Below, piece after piece: positions 1 through 8,811 of a stretch of 64,000 nt of DNA (position 1 is its first letter; every line of letters starts with the position of its first letter). The notes beneath the pieces were generated by a model. The model made no database searches. It was not told the DNA's origin and was given only the letters and a program-made list of their open reading frames with translations. Origin of the DNA: Hyphomonadaceae bacterium. GTDB taxonomy: Bacteria; Pseudomonadota; Alphaproteobacteria; Caulobacterales; Hyphomonadaceae. The position numbers were made by a program, and so were the translations under genes. The stretch lies in contig JADKDU010000006.1 of the NCBI GenBank assembly GCA_016714495.1, positions 1 to 64,000 on the forward strand. The letters are read 5' to 3'.

Positions 1-180
1 GGCGAAGTTCGCCCTGGAGATCCGCGCCAGCACGCCCTCTCGATCGCCAGTCCGCTCCTCGTGGCGGTGATCTTTCGCGAGACGTTTGTCCCCGTCGGGG
101 CGAAGCCTTTCGACATCCCCAGCCTCATGCAGCAGCATCTCGACACCGTGCTGCCCGGACTTCTGACGAGCCAACCATGA
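1..180 (+). CDS. TetR/AcrR family regulator, C-terminal fragment
   Basis: An open frame enters from the left edge and ends in TGA at 178-180, overlapping the ATG of the HlyD gene (ATGA). The visible 59 residues include IASPLLVAVIFRE and end in LPGLLTSQP. This is the amphipathic helical pattern of TetR ligand-binding domains; the DNA-binding half lies outside the window. A TetR gene translationally coupled to HlyD-ABC genes matches the CecR-YbhGFSR arrangement in enterobacteria, so it probably controls the export operon that follows. Family assignment rests on a short fragment plus context. Confidence 0.6.
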   Translation, partial: GEVRPGDPRQHALSIASPLLVAVIFRETFVPVGAKPFDIPSLMQQHLDTVLPGLLTSQP

Positions 181-1160
181 AACCGCAGCAGATCCTGATT
201 GGCGCACTCCTGCTCGGCGCAGCTGGGCTCGGCGCTTTCCTTGCCTTCGGCGGCGGCGATGATCGCGGAGCTGTTCTTTCCGGTTATGTGGAGGGCGAGC
301 CGCTCTATCCCGCCTCGCCGGTCGCCGGACGTCTTGTTGAACTCGGCGTGCAACGCGGCGATGTGGTGGCGCAGGGCGTCACACTTTTCGCCATCGATCC
401 GGCCCAGTCACGGGCCGCGCGCGATTCTGCACTGGCGGAAACGGAAGCTGCAAAATCGTTGGCCGCGGACGCCAAACGCGGACAGCGCCCCGCAGAGCTT
501 GGCGTCATCGAGGCTCAGCTCGCAGCCGCGCGCGCCGTTCTCAGCGAAGCTGATACATCGCTAAAGCGCGTGCAGCCGCTGGCCGAAGCCGGCGCGGCGT
601 CACGCGCGCAACTCGACACTGCTGTCGCGGCCCGCGCCAAGGCCGCAGCGAATGTCCGCGCGATCGACAAGCAATTGCAAGCGGCGCGCCTCGGGGCCCG
701 CGAGGATCAGGCGCGGGCCGCGCAGGATCGGGTGCGACAGGCGGAAGCAGTGCTGGGCGCAGCCGAAGCGCGGCTAACCGATCTGTCGCCGCAGGCGCCG
801 GCTGCAGGCCGCATCGAGGACGTGTTTTTCCAGGCCGGCGAATGGGTGCCGGCAAACCAGCCCGTGTTGTCATTCATTCCCGATGATCGCGTGCGCCTGC
901 GCTTCTTCGCGCCCCAGAATGGCATCGCAGCCTACGCTATTGGCGCGGAAGTGAGCTTTGCGTGCGATGGCTGCGCGAAGGATCTGAAAGCGAAGATCAC
1001 CTACGTCTCCCCTCGCCCCGAATTCACCCCGCCGGTCATCTACAGCCGAGAGGCGCGCGATCGCATGGTGTTCCTGGTCGAAGCAGCGCCCGCCACAACC
1101 AAAGGCCTCACGCCAGGTCAGCCCATCGATGTCGCGCCCCTGAAGGCCGCTTCAAAATGA
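177..1160 (+). CDS. HlyD-family membrane fusion protein (YbhG-like)
   Basis: Periplasmic adaptor that links an inner-membrane ABC exporter to the outer envelope. Residues about 6-25 form one N-terminal membrane anchor. A lipoyl-type half-motif follows (SPVAGRLVELGVQRGDVV), then an alanine-rich coiled-coil hairpin (about 70-200) and the second lipoyl half (PAAGRIEDVFFQAGEWV). The length of 327 aa is normal for YbhG-type adaptors. The start overlaps the upstream regulator stop, and the stop overlaps the ATPase start (ATGA at 1157-1160), so the genes are translationally coupled. Substrate cannot be read; related pumps export drugs or other amphiphiles. Confidence 0.88.
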   Translation: MKPQQILIGALLLGAAGLGAFLAFGGGDDRGAVLSGYVEGEPLYPASPVAGRLVELGVQRGDVVAQGVTLFAIDPAQSRAARDSALAETEAAKSLAADAKRGQRPAELGVIEAQLAAARAVLSEADTSLKRVQPLAEAGAASRAQLDTAVAARAKAAANVRAIDKQLQAARLGAREDQARAAQDRVRQAEAVLGAAEARLTDLSPQAPAAGRIEDVFFQAGEWVPANQPVLSFIPDDRVRLRFFAPQNGIAAYAIGAEVSFACDGCAKDLKAKITYVSPRPEFTPPVIYSREARDRMVFLVEAAPATTKGLTPGQPIDVAPLKAASK

Positions 1161-2081
1161 GCGCCGACCTGGCCATCGACGTGCAGGGCCTCAACAAGTC
1201 ATTTGGCGACAAGCATGTCGTGAAGGACTTCTCGATCGAGGTTCCACGCGGTCGCATCACCGGCTTCCTGGGCCCCAATGGCTCAGGCAAGACGACCACG
1301 CTACGGATGTTGTGCGGCCTGCTCACGCCCGATAGCGGGGCTGGCAAATGCCTGGGCCTCGACATCGTCAAGCAGTCCGACCAGATCAAGCTGCGGGTCG
1401 GCTACATGACGCAGAAGTTCTCACTCTATGATGACCTGACGATCGAAGAAAACCTGATGTTCATGGCCCGCGTGCACGGGCTGAATCGCCGTCAGGAGCG
1501 GGTGAAAGGACGCGCTGGATCGCCTCGGCCTATACGAACGCCGCAAGCAGCTTGCCGGGAAACTCTCGGGCGGCTGGAAACAACGCATGGCGCTGGCGGC
1601 GACCACGCTGCATGAACCGGAGCTGCTATTATTGGATGAGCCGACAGCGGGCGTCGACCCGCAGGCGCGGCGCCAGTTCTGGGACGAGATCCACGCCCTG
1701 TCTGCGGCCGGGCTGACCGTGCTGGTCTCCACCCACTACATGGACGAGGCCGAACGCTGCCACGATATCGCGTACATCGCCTACGGCACGCTGATGGCGC
1801 GCGGAACGGCGAGCGAAATTCTCGCCAAGGTCGGCCTTGTGACTTGGGAAGGCGAAGGGCCGGGCGTCGATCGGCTGTCGCCAGAAATCGCGAAATTGCC
1901 CGGCGTCGAAGCCGCGGCGCCCTTCGGCGTTACGCTGCACGTGTCGGGCACGGACGAACATGCCGTCGATGCCGCGCTCCAGCCCTATCGCCGCGCGCCT
2001 TTCACATGGACGCGCACTCAGCCCACGCTTGAGGACGCTTTCATCCACCTGATGGGCTGGTCAGAGGACAACTTCCGATGA
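1157..2081 (+). pseudogene. ABC exporter ATPase (YbhF-like), single-base frameshift
   Basis: ATP-binding subunit of the HlyD-linked exporter. The first frame carries Walker A (GPNGSGKT, residues 39-46) and the Q-loop region (GYMTQKFSLYDDL). After about residue 116 the homology continues in the next frame with the signature LSGGWKQRM, Walker B LLLLDEPTAGVDP and the H-loop STHYMDEAE. The break is at 1504-1509, where reading gtgaaggac instead of gtgaaaggac restores one continuous protein of about 307 aa. All catalytic motifs are otherwise perfect, so the extra A looks like a sequencing error or a very recent mutation. Downstream it overlaps the permease by ATGA. Confidence 0.85.
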
Positions 2082-3223
2082 TCGCCGCTTCGCGCAATGC
2101 CTGGGCGATGCGCATACTCGCAGTGCTGACCAAGGAATTCGTCCAGCTCACACGCGACAGGCTCACCTACGCGATGATACTGATGATTCCCGTCGTGCAG
2201 CTTTTGTTGTTCGGCTATGCGATCAACAACGAACCGCGCCATCTGCCGACCGCAGTTCTGGTGCAGGACAATTCAACTCTTGCACGCTCAACACTGGCCG
2301 CGTTCGTCAACACGCAATTCTTCGACATCACGCACGAAGCGCATTCAATCGAGGAGCTGGATAAGCTGTTGCGCGAAGGCAAGGTGCAGTTCGCCATTAC
2401 CATTCCGGGGGATTTCACGCGTCGCGTGGCGCGGGGCGAGGGCGCACAGGTGTTGCTTGAAGCCGACGCAACAGACCCTTCTGCGACAGGCGCGGCGGTT
2501 ACAGCGGCCAGCGGATTGCCAGCACAGGCGCTCGGCCACGACCTGCCCGGCGGCCTTGCCGCGCGCTCACCCCAGCCTCCACCGTTCGAAGTCGTCGTGC
2601 ATCGCCGCTACAATCCCGAAAGCATAACCGCCTACAACATCGTACCCGGCCTGCTTGGCGTCATCCTGTCCATGACGCTGGTGATGATGACGGCTCTTTC
2701 GGTGACGCGCGAGACGGAGCGCGGCACGATGGAATCGCTTCTGGCGACGCCTGCACAGCCCATCGAAGTGATGATCGGCAAGCTCGCGCCTTATGTGATG
2801 GTCGGCGCGCTGCAGACCATCGTCATTCTGGTAATGGCGTCCGTACTTTTTCACGTGCCTATGGCAGGCGGATGGATCGCGCTCGTCACGGGCGTGTTGA
2901 TGTTTATCACCGGATCGCTGGCGCTTGGTTTCCTTATTTCAACGGCTGCACGCACACAGCTTCAGGCGATGCAGATGTCGTTCTTCTACATGCTGCCTTC
3001 GATGCTGCTGTCCGGATTCATGTTTCCGTTTCGCGGCATGCCCGGCTGGGCGCAGGCGATCGGCGAGGCGATTCCCGTTACACACTTCCTCCGCGTCGTT
3101 CGTGGGGCGCTGCTGAAAGGCGAGGGCCTGACCACGTTGTGGCCAAGCCATGTCGCCCTTGGGATTTTTGTCTGCGTCGTCACGGCGCTGGCGATGCTGC
3201 GCTATCGTCGCACGCTCGACTAG
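2078..3223 (+). CDS. ABC-2 type permease (YbhS/YbhR-like)
   Basis: Membrane subunit of the exporter. A first membrane helix (about residues 28-48) is followed by a large periplasmic region of roughly 150 residues. Five hydrophobic segments then occupy the C-terminal half, with the family's sequence VTRETERGTMESLLATP between them. The length of 381 aa is typical. Start overlaps the ATPase stop. E. coli-type systems have two such permeases; here only one is visible, and the 53-G tract starts 17 bases after the stop, so a second permease could have been lost in assembly or the transporter may be a homodimer. Confidence 0.88.
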   Translation: MIAASRNAWAMRILAVLTKEFVQLTRDRLTYAMILMIPVVQLLLFGYAINNEPRHLPTAVLVQDNSTLARSTLAAFVNTQFFDITHEAHSIEELDKLLREGKVQFAITIPGDFTRRVARGEGAQVLLEADATDPSATGAAVTAASGLPAQALGHDLPGGLAARSPQPPPFEVVVHRRYNPESITAYNIVPGLLGVILSMTLVMMTALSVTRETERGTMESLLATPAQPIEVMIGKLAPYVMVGALQTIVILVMASVLFHVPMAGGWIALVTGVLMFITGSLALGFLISTAARTQLQAMQMSFFYMLPSMLLSGFMFPFRGMPGWAQAIGEAIPVTHFLRVVRGALLKGEGLTTLWPSHVALGIFVCVVTALAMLRYRRTLD

Positions 3224-3239
3224 GACATAAACTCATAAA

Positions 3240-3293
<54 letters not shown>

Positions 3294-3356
3294 TTGCGCT
3301 GTTGTGGCGCGGGATTGCGTGACGGGCCCCAGCCGCCGCGCGGCCCGTGAGTTAGC

Positions 3357-3779
3357 CTAGTTGAGCTTCAACTCGCCCTCACCCTTCACGCCATCCCAGT
3401 ACTTGATGCGCCTGGCGTGGACCTTGATCAGCACGAGACCAGGCGTGTCGACGCCCTCCTTGAACCACATGGCGAGATCCTTGGCCCAATGCTCTTCGAA
3501 CTGCGCCTTGTCGCGGATCAGCTCCGCCTGGCCTTCAACGGTGGCGTAGAAGTGATGCTTGCCCGCGAAGGCAAGAGAGACGTTCGGGTCACGCCCGATC
3601 TCGCCGACCGTCCGGGTTTTCTCTTCGGTGAAGAACCAGTTGTCGCCGTCATACTCGACTTCGCCATTGTTGCTCATGAAACGGCAGGCGATTTCACCGC
3701 CCGCAGCATGAGTGGACAGCGAGGCGGTGTCGATGCCTTTCATCTTCTTCGCGAGATCGTGGAGCGTCAGTTCGGACAT
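3357..3779 (-). CDS. Pyridoxamine 5'-phosphate oxidase-family protein (general stress protein 26 type)
   Basis: A 140-aa split-barrel protein of the flavin- or pyridoxamine-phosphate-binding family related to general stress protein 26. Family landmarks are ACRFMSNNGEVEYDG, WFFTEEKTRTVGEI and VSLAFAGKHHFYATVEGQAEL, followed by a tryptophan-rich tail (HWAKDLAMWF). These proteins bind a flavin or other cofactor in the cytoplasm and are often linked to stress, but a defined reaction is rarely known. It stands alone, convergent to the ABC operon. Confidence 0.82.
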   Translation of the reverse strand: MSELTLHDLAKKMKGIDTASLSTHAAGGEIACRFMSNNGEVEYDGDNWFFTEEKTRTVGEIGRDPNVSLAFAGKHHFYATVEGQAELIRDKAQFEEHWAKDLAMWFKEGVDTPGLVLIKVHARRIKYWDGVKGEGELKLN

Positions 3780-3886
3780 GGCGATTTCCTCGTTGGACTA
3801 CCGCCGATGAACACGTGAGTTTGCGTGGCGTTCCTGACAGGAAACCCGTACGCAGAAGATGGATTTGCAGATGCTAGTTGGCCTGG

Positions 3887-4891
3887 CTATTCGGCGGCCT
3901 TCGCATCGACATTCCACACCCGGCGATGGAACGCCCAGGCGGTGGAGACGACTGTGTCGATATCCGAAAGCTTGGGCGTCCAGCCAAGTTCACGACGGAC
4001 CTTGGTGGTGTCAGCATAGAGCGCAATGGCGTCGCCCGGGCGACGCGGGCACATCGTGACGGGAACCGGGCGGCCCGTCGCGCGCTCGACCGCCTGCAGC
4101 ACTTCAAGCACCGTGTTGCGATTTCCCGAGCCGAGATTGAGCTGGAGGTTGCCCGAACCGGCGGCAAGACGGTTGGCGGCAAGGATGTGCGCTTCGGCCA
4201 GGTCGGTCACATGGATGAAGTCGCGAATGCAGGTGCCGTCGGGCGTTGGATAATCATTGCCGAACAGCTTCATCGGTCCGCCAAGACCGACAGCCGCTTT
4301 CAGAGCGTTCGGAATGAGGTGCGTTTCCGGATCGTGCTCTTCCCCGGTCTCGCCTTCAGGATCAGCGCCGGCGGCATTGAAATATCGCAGCGCCGCAAAA
4401 TTTAGCCCATGCGCCTTGCTGATGTCTTCGAGGATCTGCTCGCACATCAGCTTGGTGCGGCCATAGACGCTGACCGGCTTCTTGGGCAAGTCCTCTGTCA
4501 GCGGCAAGCGTTCGGGGTCGCCATAGATCGCGCAGGTCGACGAGAAGACAAGGTTCTTCACCCCCTCTTCCAGCATCACCCTAACCAGGTTCAGCGTGCC
4601 GGCGACATTGTTGTCGTAGAAATGGGCGGGGTCCTTCTCGCCTTCCCCGACCTCGATCCGGGCTGCGAACTGCATCACGGCGCCGGGCTTGTACTCGCGG
4701 ATCGCAGCGCGAACACCATCGGCGTTGCGGATATCGGCCCGGACCAGCGGCCCCCAGCGCACGGCATGTTCATGTCCCGAGCTGAGATCATCCAGGACAA
4801 TCGGCTCCAGACCCGCCAGGCGGACAGCCTTGGCGGCGTGAGAGCCGATATAACCGGCCCCGCCAGCAATCAGGATACGTTGAAGGGTCAT
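3887..4891 (-). CDS. galE: UDP-glucose 4-epimerase
   Basis: Interconverts UDP-glucose and UDP-galactose with bound NAD, supplying galactose units for envelope polysaccharide. The N-terminal Rossmann motif GGAGYIGSH (10-18) binds NAD. The catalytic Ser region FSSTCAIYG (116-124) precedes the Tyr-x-x-x-Lys pair in YGRTK (Y143, K147), and the epimerase-specific RYFNAAGADPEG follows. The length of 334 aa is standard. It is monocistronic here; the divergent neighbour cysQ begins 126 bases away. Confidence 0.95.
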   Translation of the reverse strand: MTLQRILIAGGAGYIGSHAAKAVRLAGLEPIVLDDLSSGHEHAVRWGPLVRADIRNADGVRAAIREYKPGAVMQFAARIEVGEGEKDPAHFYDNNVAGTLNLVRVMLEEGVKNLVFSSTCAIYGDPERLPLTEDLPKKPVSVYGRTKLMCEQILEDISKAHGLNFAALRYFNAAGADPEGETGEEHDPETHLIPNALKAAVGLGGPMKLFGNDYPTPDGTCIRDFIHVTDLAEAHILAANRLAAGSGNLQLNLGSGNRNTVLEVLQAVERATGRPVPVTMCPRRPGDAIALYADTTKVRRELGWTPKLSDIDTVVSTAWAFHRRVWNVDAKAAE

Positions 4892-5017
4892 GCACGCGCC
4901 TCGTGTTGACGCTGTTTATGCAAGGCGCGTGCTGGGATGAACAGGGTTAACTGGCCGAGATTGACATGAGATTGCAGGCCCGCGAAGCGTGGGGCAGCAG
5001 ATTGGTAAACCCCGCCC

Positions 5018-5836
5018 ATGACCTTCACCCTCCCCGCGCCCACCGCCGCCGAGCGGAACCAGCTGGCGAAGCTGTTTGCGAGCATCGCCTCGCAGGCGGG
5101 TGTTGTCGTGATGGAAGTCTATGAAAGCGCCTTCGAGACGCGCACCAAGGCGGACTACAGCCCCGTGTCCGACGCGGACGAGCGGGCCGAGGAAATCATC
5201 CTCGCGCGCCTGGAAGAAGCGCTGCCCGGCGTGCCCGTGCTGGCCGAAGAGCGCGCCGCGCGCGAAGGGCTGGCCGAAAAAGTGGCCGAAGCTTTCCTGC
5301 TTGTTGACCCAGTCGATGGCACCAAGGAGTTCGTGCAGCGCAAAGGCGATTTCACGGTCAACATCGCCCTGATCTGCGGCGGCAAGCCGATGGCCGGCTG
5401 CGTCTACGCGCCGGCCCGGCGCGAGATGTATTTCGGCGGCGCGGACGCACGCCTGATCGAGGCGTTCGCACCGGGCGAGATGTTGCGCGAAGGCCGCCTG
5501 CTGAAAACACGCGCCTATCCCGCCGAAGGCCTGACGGCGATGATATCGTCCTCGCATCTGGACGAACGAACCAAGGCATTCCTCGCGGACCATAAAATCG
5601 CATCGCAGACCGCTATCGGCTCCTCGCTAAAGTTCTGCTGGCTGGCGGCCGGCAAGGCTGACGTCTGTCCCCGCTGGGGGCCGACGATGGAGTGGGACAC
5701 TGCAGCAGGCCACGCTGTGCTGAACGCAGCGGGCGGACAAATGCTCAAGCCTGACGGATCGCCTTTCACCTACGGCAACGGGACCGAGGGGTTCCGGAAC
5801 GGGCCGTTCGTGGCGTGGGGCGGCGAGCCGGTCTAG
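5018..5836 (+). CDS. cysQ: 3'(2'),5'-bisphosphate nucleotidase
   Basis: Inositol monophosphatase-fold enzyme that hydrolyses 3'-phosphoadenosine 5'-phosphate, a by-product of sulfate assimilation. It shows the metal-binding Glu (LAEE, about 75-78), the DPVDGTKEF motif (97-105) and the C-terminal MEWDTAAGHAVL motif containing the third metal-ligand Asp. The form DGTKEF rather than DGTxNF is typical of CysQ within the superfamily. The length of 272 aa is normal. Confidence 0.88.
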   Translation: MTFTLPAPTAAERNQLAKLFASIASQAGVVVMEVYESAFETRTKADYSPVSDADERAEEIILARLEEALPGVPVLAEERAAREGLAEKVAEAFLLVDPVDGTKEFVQRKGDFTVNIALICGGKPMAGCVYAPARREMYFGGADARLIEAFAPGEMLREGRLLKTRAYPAEGLTAMISSSHLDERTKAFLADHKIASQTAIGSSLKFCWLAAGKADVCPRWGPTMEWDTAAGHAVLNAAGGQMLKPDGSPFTYGNGTEGFRNGPFVAWGGEPV

Positions 5837-5892
5837 CCTTTCGCGCCTGCTTGGTGCAGGACACGCCGTCCACAAATCTCACGAGCCTCGCC

Positions 5893-6141
5893 ATGACCGA
5901 TACGCTGCCCGACCGCCTCAGCCAGAACCCGAAGAGCCCTTATTACAACAAGGAACTGCTCGAGCGCGGCATCGGCATCCGCTTCAACGGGCAGGAAAAG
6001 ACAAATGTCTGGGAATACTGCGTCAGCGAGGGCTGGGTGCGCGTGGTCGCCGGCGTCGCGATGGACCGCAAGGGAAATCCAATGACGATGCTGCTCAAAG
6101 GCGCGGTGGAGCCCTATGTCGACGGCCGCCCCACGGAATAA
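5893..6141 (+). CDS. DUF3297 family protein
   Basis: A small 82-aa protein with the conserved core NPKSPYYNKELLERGIGIRF followed by CVSEGWVRV and a short acidic tail. The pattern matches DUF3297, a family common in alpha- and gammaproteobacteria without a known function. The ATG at 5893 was chosen because the family begins just before the LPDRLSQNPKSP block; an upstream in-frame start would only add a poorly conserved leader. It lies 56 bases after cysQ on the same strand. Confidence 0.82.
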   Translation: MTDTLPDRLSQNPKSPYYNKELLERGIGIRFNGQEKTNVWEYCVSEGWVRVVAGVAMDRKGNPMTMLLKGAVEPYVDGRPTE

Positions 6142-7299
6142 CTACGCGCGGAGCGTATCGAGAAAGCGGCTGAAGATCTGCAGGCCTTTCTCGATTTCCG
6201 ACACGGCGAGGAATTCGTCGGGCTGGTGAGCCTGATCGATCGAGCCTGGCCCGCAGATGACCGCCGGAAATCCCGCACGCTGAAACTGCCCGGCCTCTGT
6301 CGCAAACGCCGCAACGCGCAGCGTGTTGTCGCCGGTCAGCGCGCGAATGAATTGTTCAGCCGCGCTGTCACGGTCGACCTTGAGCGGCGGAGCGTTGGCG
6401 CGCAGCTCGACCGTCACGCCGCATTCGGGGCCGCGAGCCGCAAGCTTCGCGTGGACGCGTTCGACTTCAGCGAAAAACGGCGCCAGCAACGCATCGGGAT
6501 TGTTCCCCGGAACAGTCCGCACGTCGAACACGAACCTGCACTCGCGCGCGAGAATGTTCGGAGCAGTGCCGCCACCGATCTCGCCAACAGTGATTGTCGT
6601 CCATGAAGGATCGAAATCCGACGACGTGGGCGCATTCGCTTCCTGCTCGCGCGCGATGCGGCGCAGGACGGCGAGAAGATCGAGCGCTTCATGAATGGCG
6701 GAAGCGCCAAGACGCGGATCGGATGAATGCGCCGCCCTGCCGGTAATGCGCACCTCGTAATCGCGGATGCCCTTATGGGCGGACAATACGCCCCACAATG
6801 TCGGCTCGCCAACCCACACCACGCTGGGCGCCGAACCGCTCGCGGCGATCTTCGCGATCATCGGCTCAACGCCGGCGCAACCAACTTCCTCGTCATACGA
6901 GAAAGCAAAGTGCACCGGCTTATTCAGCGGCATCTTTGCGATCGTCTCTGCATGCGCGAGGGCGAGCGCGAGAAAGCCCTTCATGTCGCAGGAACCACGC
7001 CCGAACCATTTTTCGTCGCGCTCAATCAGGTCCCACGGATTGGTCGACCAGGGTTGACCATCGACCGGCACGACATCCGTGTGGCCGGACAGGACGATGC
7101 CGCCGGACCGGTCTGGACCGAAACGCGCCCACAGGTTCGATTTGCGGCCATCCTCGCTGGGCGCGCGGACAAGTTCGGCGCCGAGCGGGCGAAGGAAATC
7201 CTCGACCCACGCGATCAGGGGTAGGTTGGAATCGCGCGAAGTCGTGTCAAACGAGACGAGGCGCGTGAGAATGTCACGGACGGAAGCGATCGAGGTCAT
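6142..7299 (-). CDS. argE: Acetylornithine deacetylase
   Basis: M20-family metallohydrolase that removes acetate from N-acetylornithine in arginine synthesis. Metal and catalytic residues are in SGHTDVVP (H73, D75), GRGSCDMKG (D105) and YDEEVGCAG (catalytic Glu about 137). A dimerisation lid spans about 185-290, and the C-terminal metal His is in IDQAHQPDEF. The length of 385 aa fits ArgE. The stop abuts the stop of the convergent DUF3297 gene with no spacer. Confidence 0.88.
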   Translation of the reverse strand: MTSIASVRDILTRLVSFDTTSRDSNLPLIAWVEDFLRPLGAELVRAPSEDGRKSNLWARFGPDRSGGIVLSGHTDVVPVDGQPWSTNPWDLIERDEKWFGRGSCDMKGFLALALAHAETIAKMPLNKPVHFAFSYDEEVGCAGVEPMIAKIAASGSAPSVVWVGEPTLWGVLSAHKGIRDYEVRITGRAAHSSDPRLGASAIHEALDLLAVLRRIAREQEANAPTSSDFDPSWTTITVGEIGGGTAPNILARECRFVFDVRTVPGNNPDALLAPFFAEVERVHAKLAARGPECGVTVELRANAPPLKVDRDSAAEQFIRALTGDNTLRVAAFATEAGQFQRAGFPAVICGPGSIDQAHQPDEFLAVSEIEKGLQIFSRFLDTLRA

Positions 7300-7367
7300 C
7301 GGACAAGGCTAGCCGATCAGGCCCGCCGCGCCATAGACTTTCGCGATCAAAACCTTATGGCGGGCGA

Positions 7368-7799
7368 ATGATCGAGTTTCACGCAGGCATTGGGCCCGAC
7401 AGCCAGGCCGTCGGCATCGCACTTGAGGAAATGTTCCTCGATTATGTGCTCGCCCCTGCCCGCGCCCCCGTACCGGTTACGGTGGTCGGCCAGGCGCGAC
7501 TGCCGGGCATGAACAACATCCTGCTGGCGCTGGCGCGCAAGACCAACCATTTCCTGCCGGATGCCGCAGCCGCGGCGCCCTGGATGGCCAAGACGCCGCC
7601 CGGCCTGGACAAGCTTGAGACAGAACTCGACGGACGCGATTTCATATTCGGCGCATACACGATCGCGGACATGGCGATGTATCCCCACGTCATGCAGCAG
7701 CGAGAGAAACTGTCAGCCTTTCCCAACGTCGCACGATGGGAACACCGCATGCGCCTGCGCCCGGAAGTTGGACGCGGCATGGGCGCCGTTTCGCGCTGA
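7368..7799 (+). CDS. Short glutathione S-transferase-like protein
   Basis: At 143 aa this is well below the usual 200-220 aa of glutathione S-transferases. The C-terminal part resembles the helical GST domain: LDKLETELDGRDFIFGAYTIADMAMYPHV is the capping-box region with the conserved Asp of the IADM element. The N-terminal thioredoxin-like part is compressed to about 40 residues and shows no obvious glutathione-site serine or cysteine. It may be a naturally short family member or a gene with an internal deletion. Activity is doubtful. Confidence 0.65.
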   Translation: MIEFHAGIGPDSQAVGIALEEMFLDYVLAPARAPVPVTVVGQARLPGMNNILLALARKTNHFLPDAAAAAPWMAKTPPGLDKLETELDGRDFIFGAYTIADMAMYPHVMQQREKLSAFPNVARWEHRMRLRPEVGRGMGAVSR

Positions 7800-7800
7800 C

Positions 7801-8727
7801 CTATTGCGGCGGAGCGAGCGGACCCGAAGGACCTCCCGGAGGACCGAAATCCTCGAGCTTCACCTGATAGATCACCGTCGCGCCCGGAGGCACGCGCCCG
7901 TCGCCTTCATCGCCGTAAAGCAGCGAAGCGGGCATGCGCACCATCCAGTGATCGCCCTTGTGCATCAGCTTGAGAAGCTCGTTCCAGCCTGACGTCACGC
8001 CCGCCACCGGCAAACCAACCGGCGAGCCGGCGTCAAACGTCGAGACGACAATGCTGCGATGACGAACGTCTTCAGCTGTGTCGCCCTCTTCCTTGTCGAC
8101 CGTTTCGAGACGGCCTTCGAAATTGACGACGGCGACATCAGCGTCGGTCGGCGAAGGGCCATCAGCGGGTCCGGACTGCACAACCATGTACTCAAGGCCG
8201 GACGGGCGGCGAACGATGTCCGGGGATTCGGTGGGCCATGGCGTAACCTTGGTCCACGGATCGGGAATCACGTTGAGCAGCTCGACCTGGAACATGATGT
8301 CGGCGTTCGGCGGAATGTCCGAACCGGCGCCACGCTCGCCATACCCTTCGGCGGCAGGGATCCAGAACATGAACATGTCGCCCGTTTGCATCTTCTGCAA
8401 GCCGTCTTTCCAGCCCTTGATCAACCCGTTCAGGTTGAACGTCGCGCTTTCGTTGCGCTGATAGGAGCTGTCGAAGATGAAGCCGTTGGCAGCCAGACGG
8501 CCGTCATAGTTCACCTCGACCTGATCTGTCGGTCCCGGGAACGGGCCTTTGCCCTCGCCCTTGCGGAGCACGATGTATTCGACGCCCGAGGGCAGCTTCT
8601 GGATCTCGGAGAAGCTGTGATTCCACGGCAGCAGCGTGTCCCACGGCTTGGCCGGATCGACCTTCGCCGAAGGGCCGCAGGCGCTGAGGGCCAGCGCTGT
8701 AATGGCGGCAAGCACGATACGGAACAT
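7801..8727 (-). CDS. Lipoprotein with two FKBP-type peptidyl-prolyl isomerase domains
   Basis: The N-terminus ends in a lipobox (LALSAC, Cys17), so the protein is predicted to be a periplasm-facing lipoprotein. Two FKBP domains follow: one at about 60-155 (YDGRLAANGFIFDSSY, FMFWIPAAEGYGERG) and one at about 175-295 (NFEGRL, VRMPASLLYGDEGDG, PPGATVIYQVKLEDF). FKBPs assist folding of secreted proteins by isomerising prolyl bonds. A GGGAG-like ribosome site lies 8 bases before the ATG. The second domain has a longer insertion than usual. Confidence 0.87.
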   Translation of the reverse strand: MFRIVLAAITALALSACGPSAKVDPAKPWDTLLPWNHSFSEIQKLPSGVEYIVLRKGEGKGPFPGPTDQVEVNYDGRLAANGFIFDSSYQRNESATFNLNGLIKGWKDGLQKMQTGDMFMFWIPAAEGYGERGAGSDIPPNADIMFQVELLNVIPDPWTKVTPWPTESPDIVRRPSGLEYMVVQSGPADGPSPTDADVAVVNFEGRLETVDKEEGDTAEDVRHRSIVVSTFDAGSPVGLPVAGVTSGWNELLKLMHKGDHWMVRMPASLLYGDEGDGRVPPGATVIYQVKLEDFGPPGGPSGPLAPPQ

Positions 8728-8811
8728 GCATGGACTCCCTTTTAGTGCCCGCCTGTTAGCACCGACCCGCGGATGATGCGAGAGGCCGGTCCTGACGATC
8801 CTGTCAGCGGC

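Noticed and set aside
3310..3352. GC-rich inverted repeat CGGGCC...GGCCCG near the poly-G tract
   Set aside because: Arms are short, the loop is long, no T-run follows on either strand, and the region is unreliable because of the G run.
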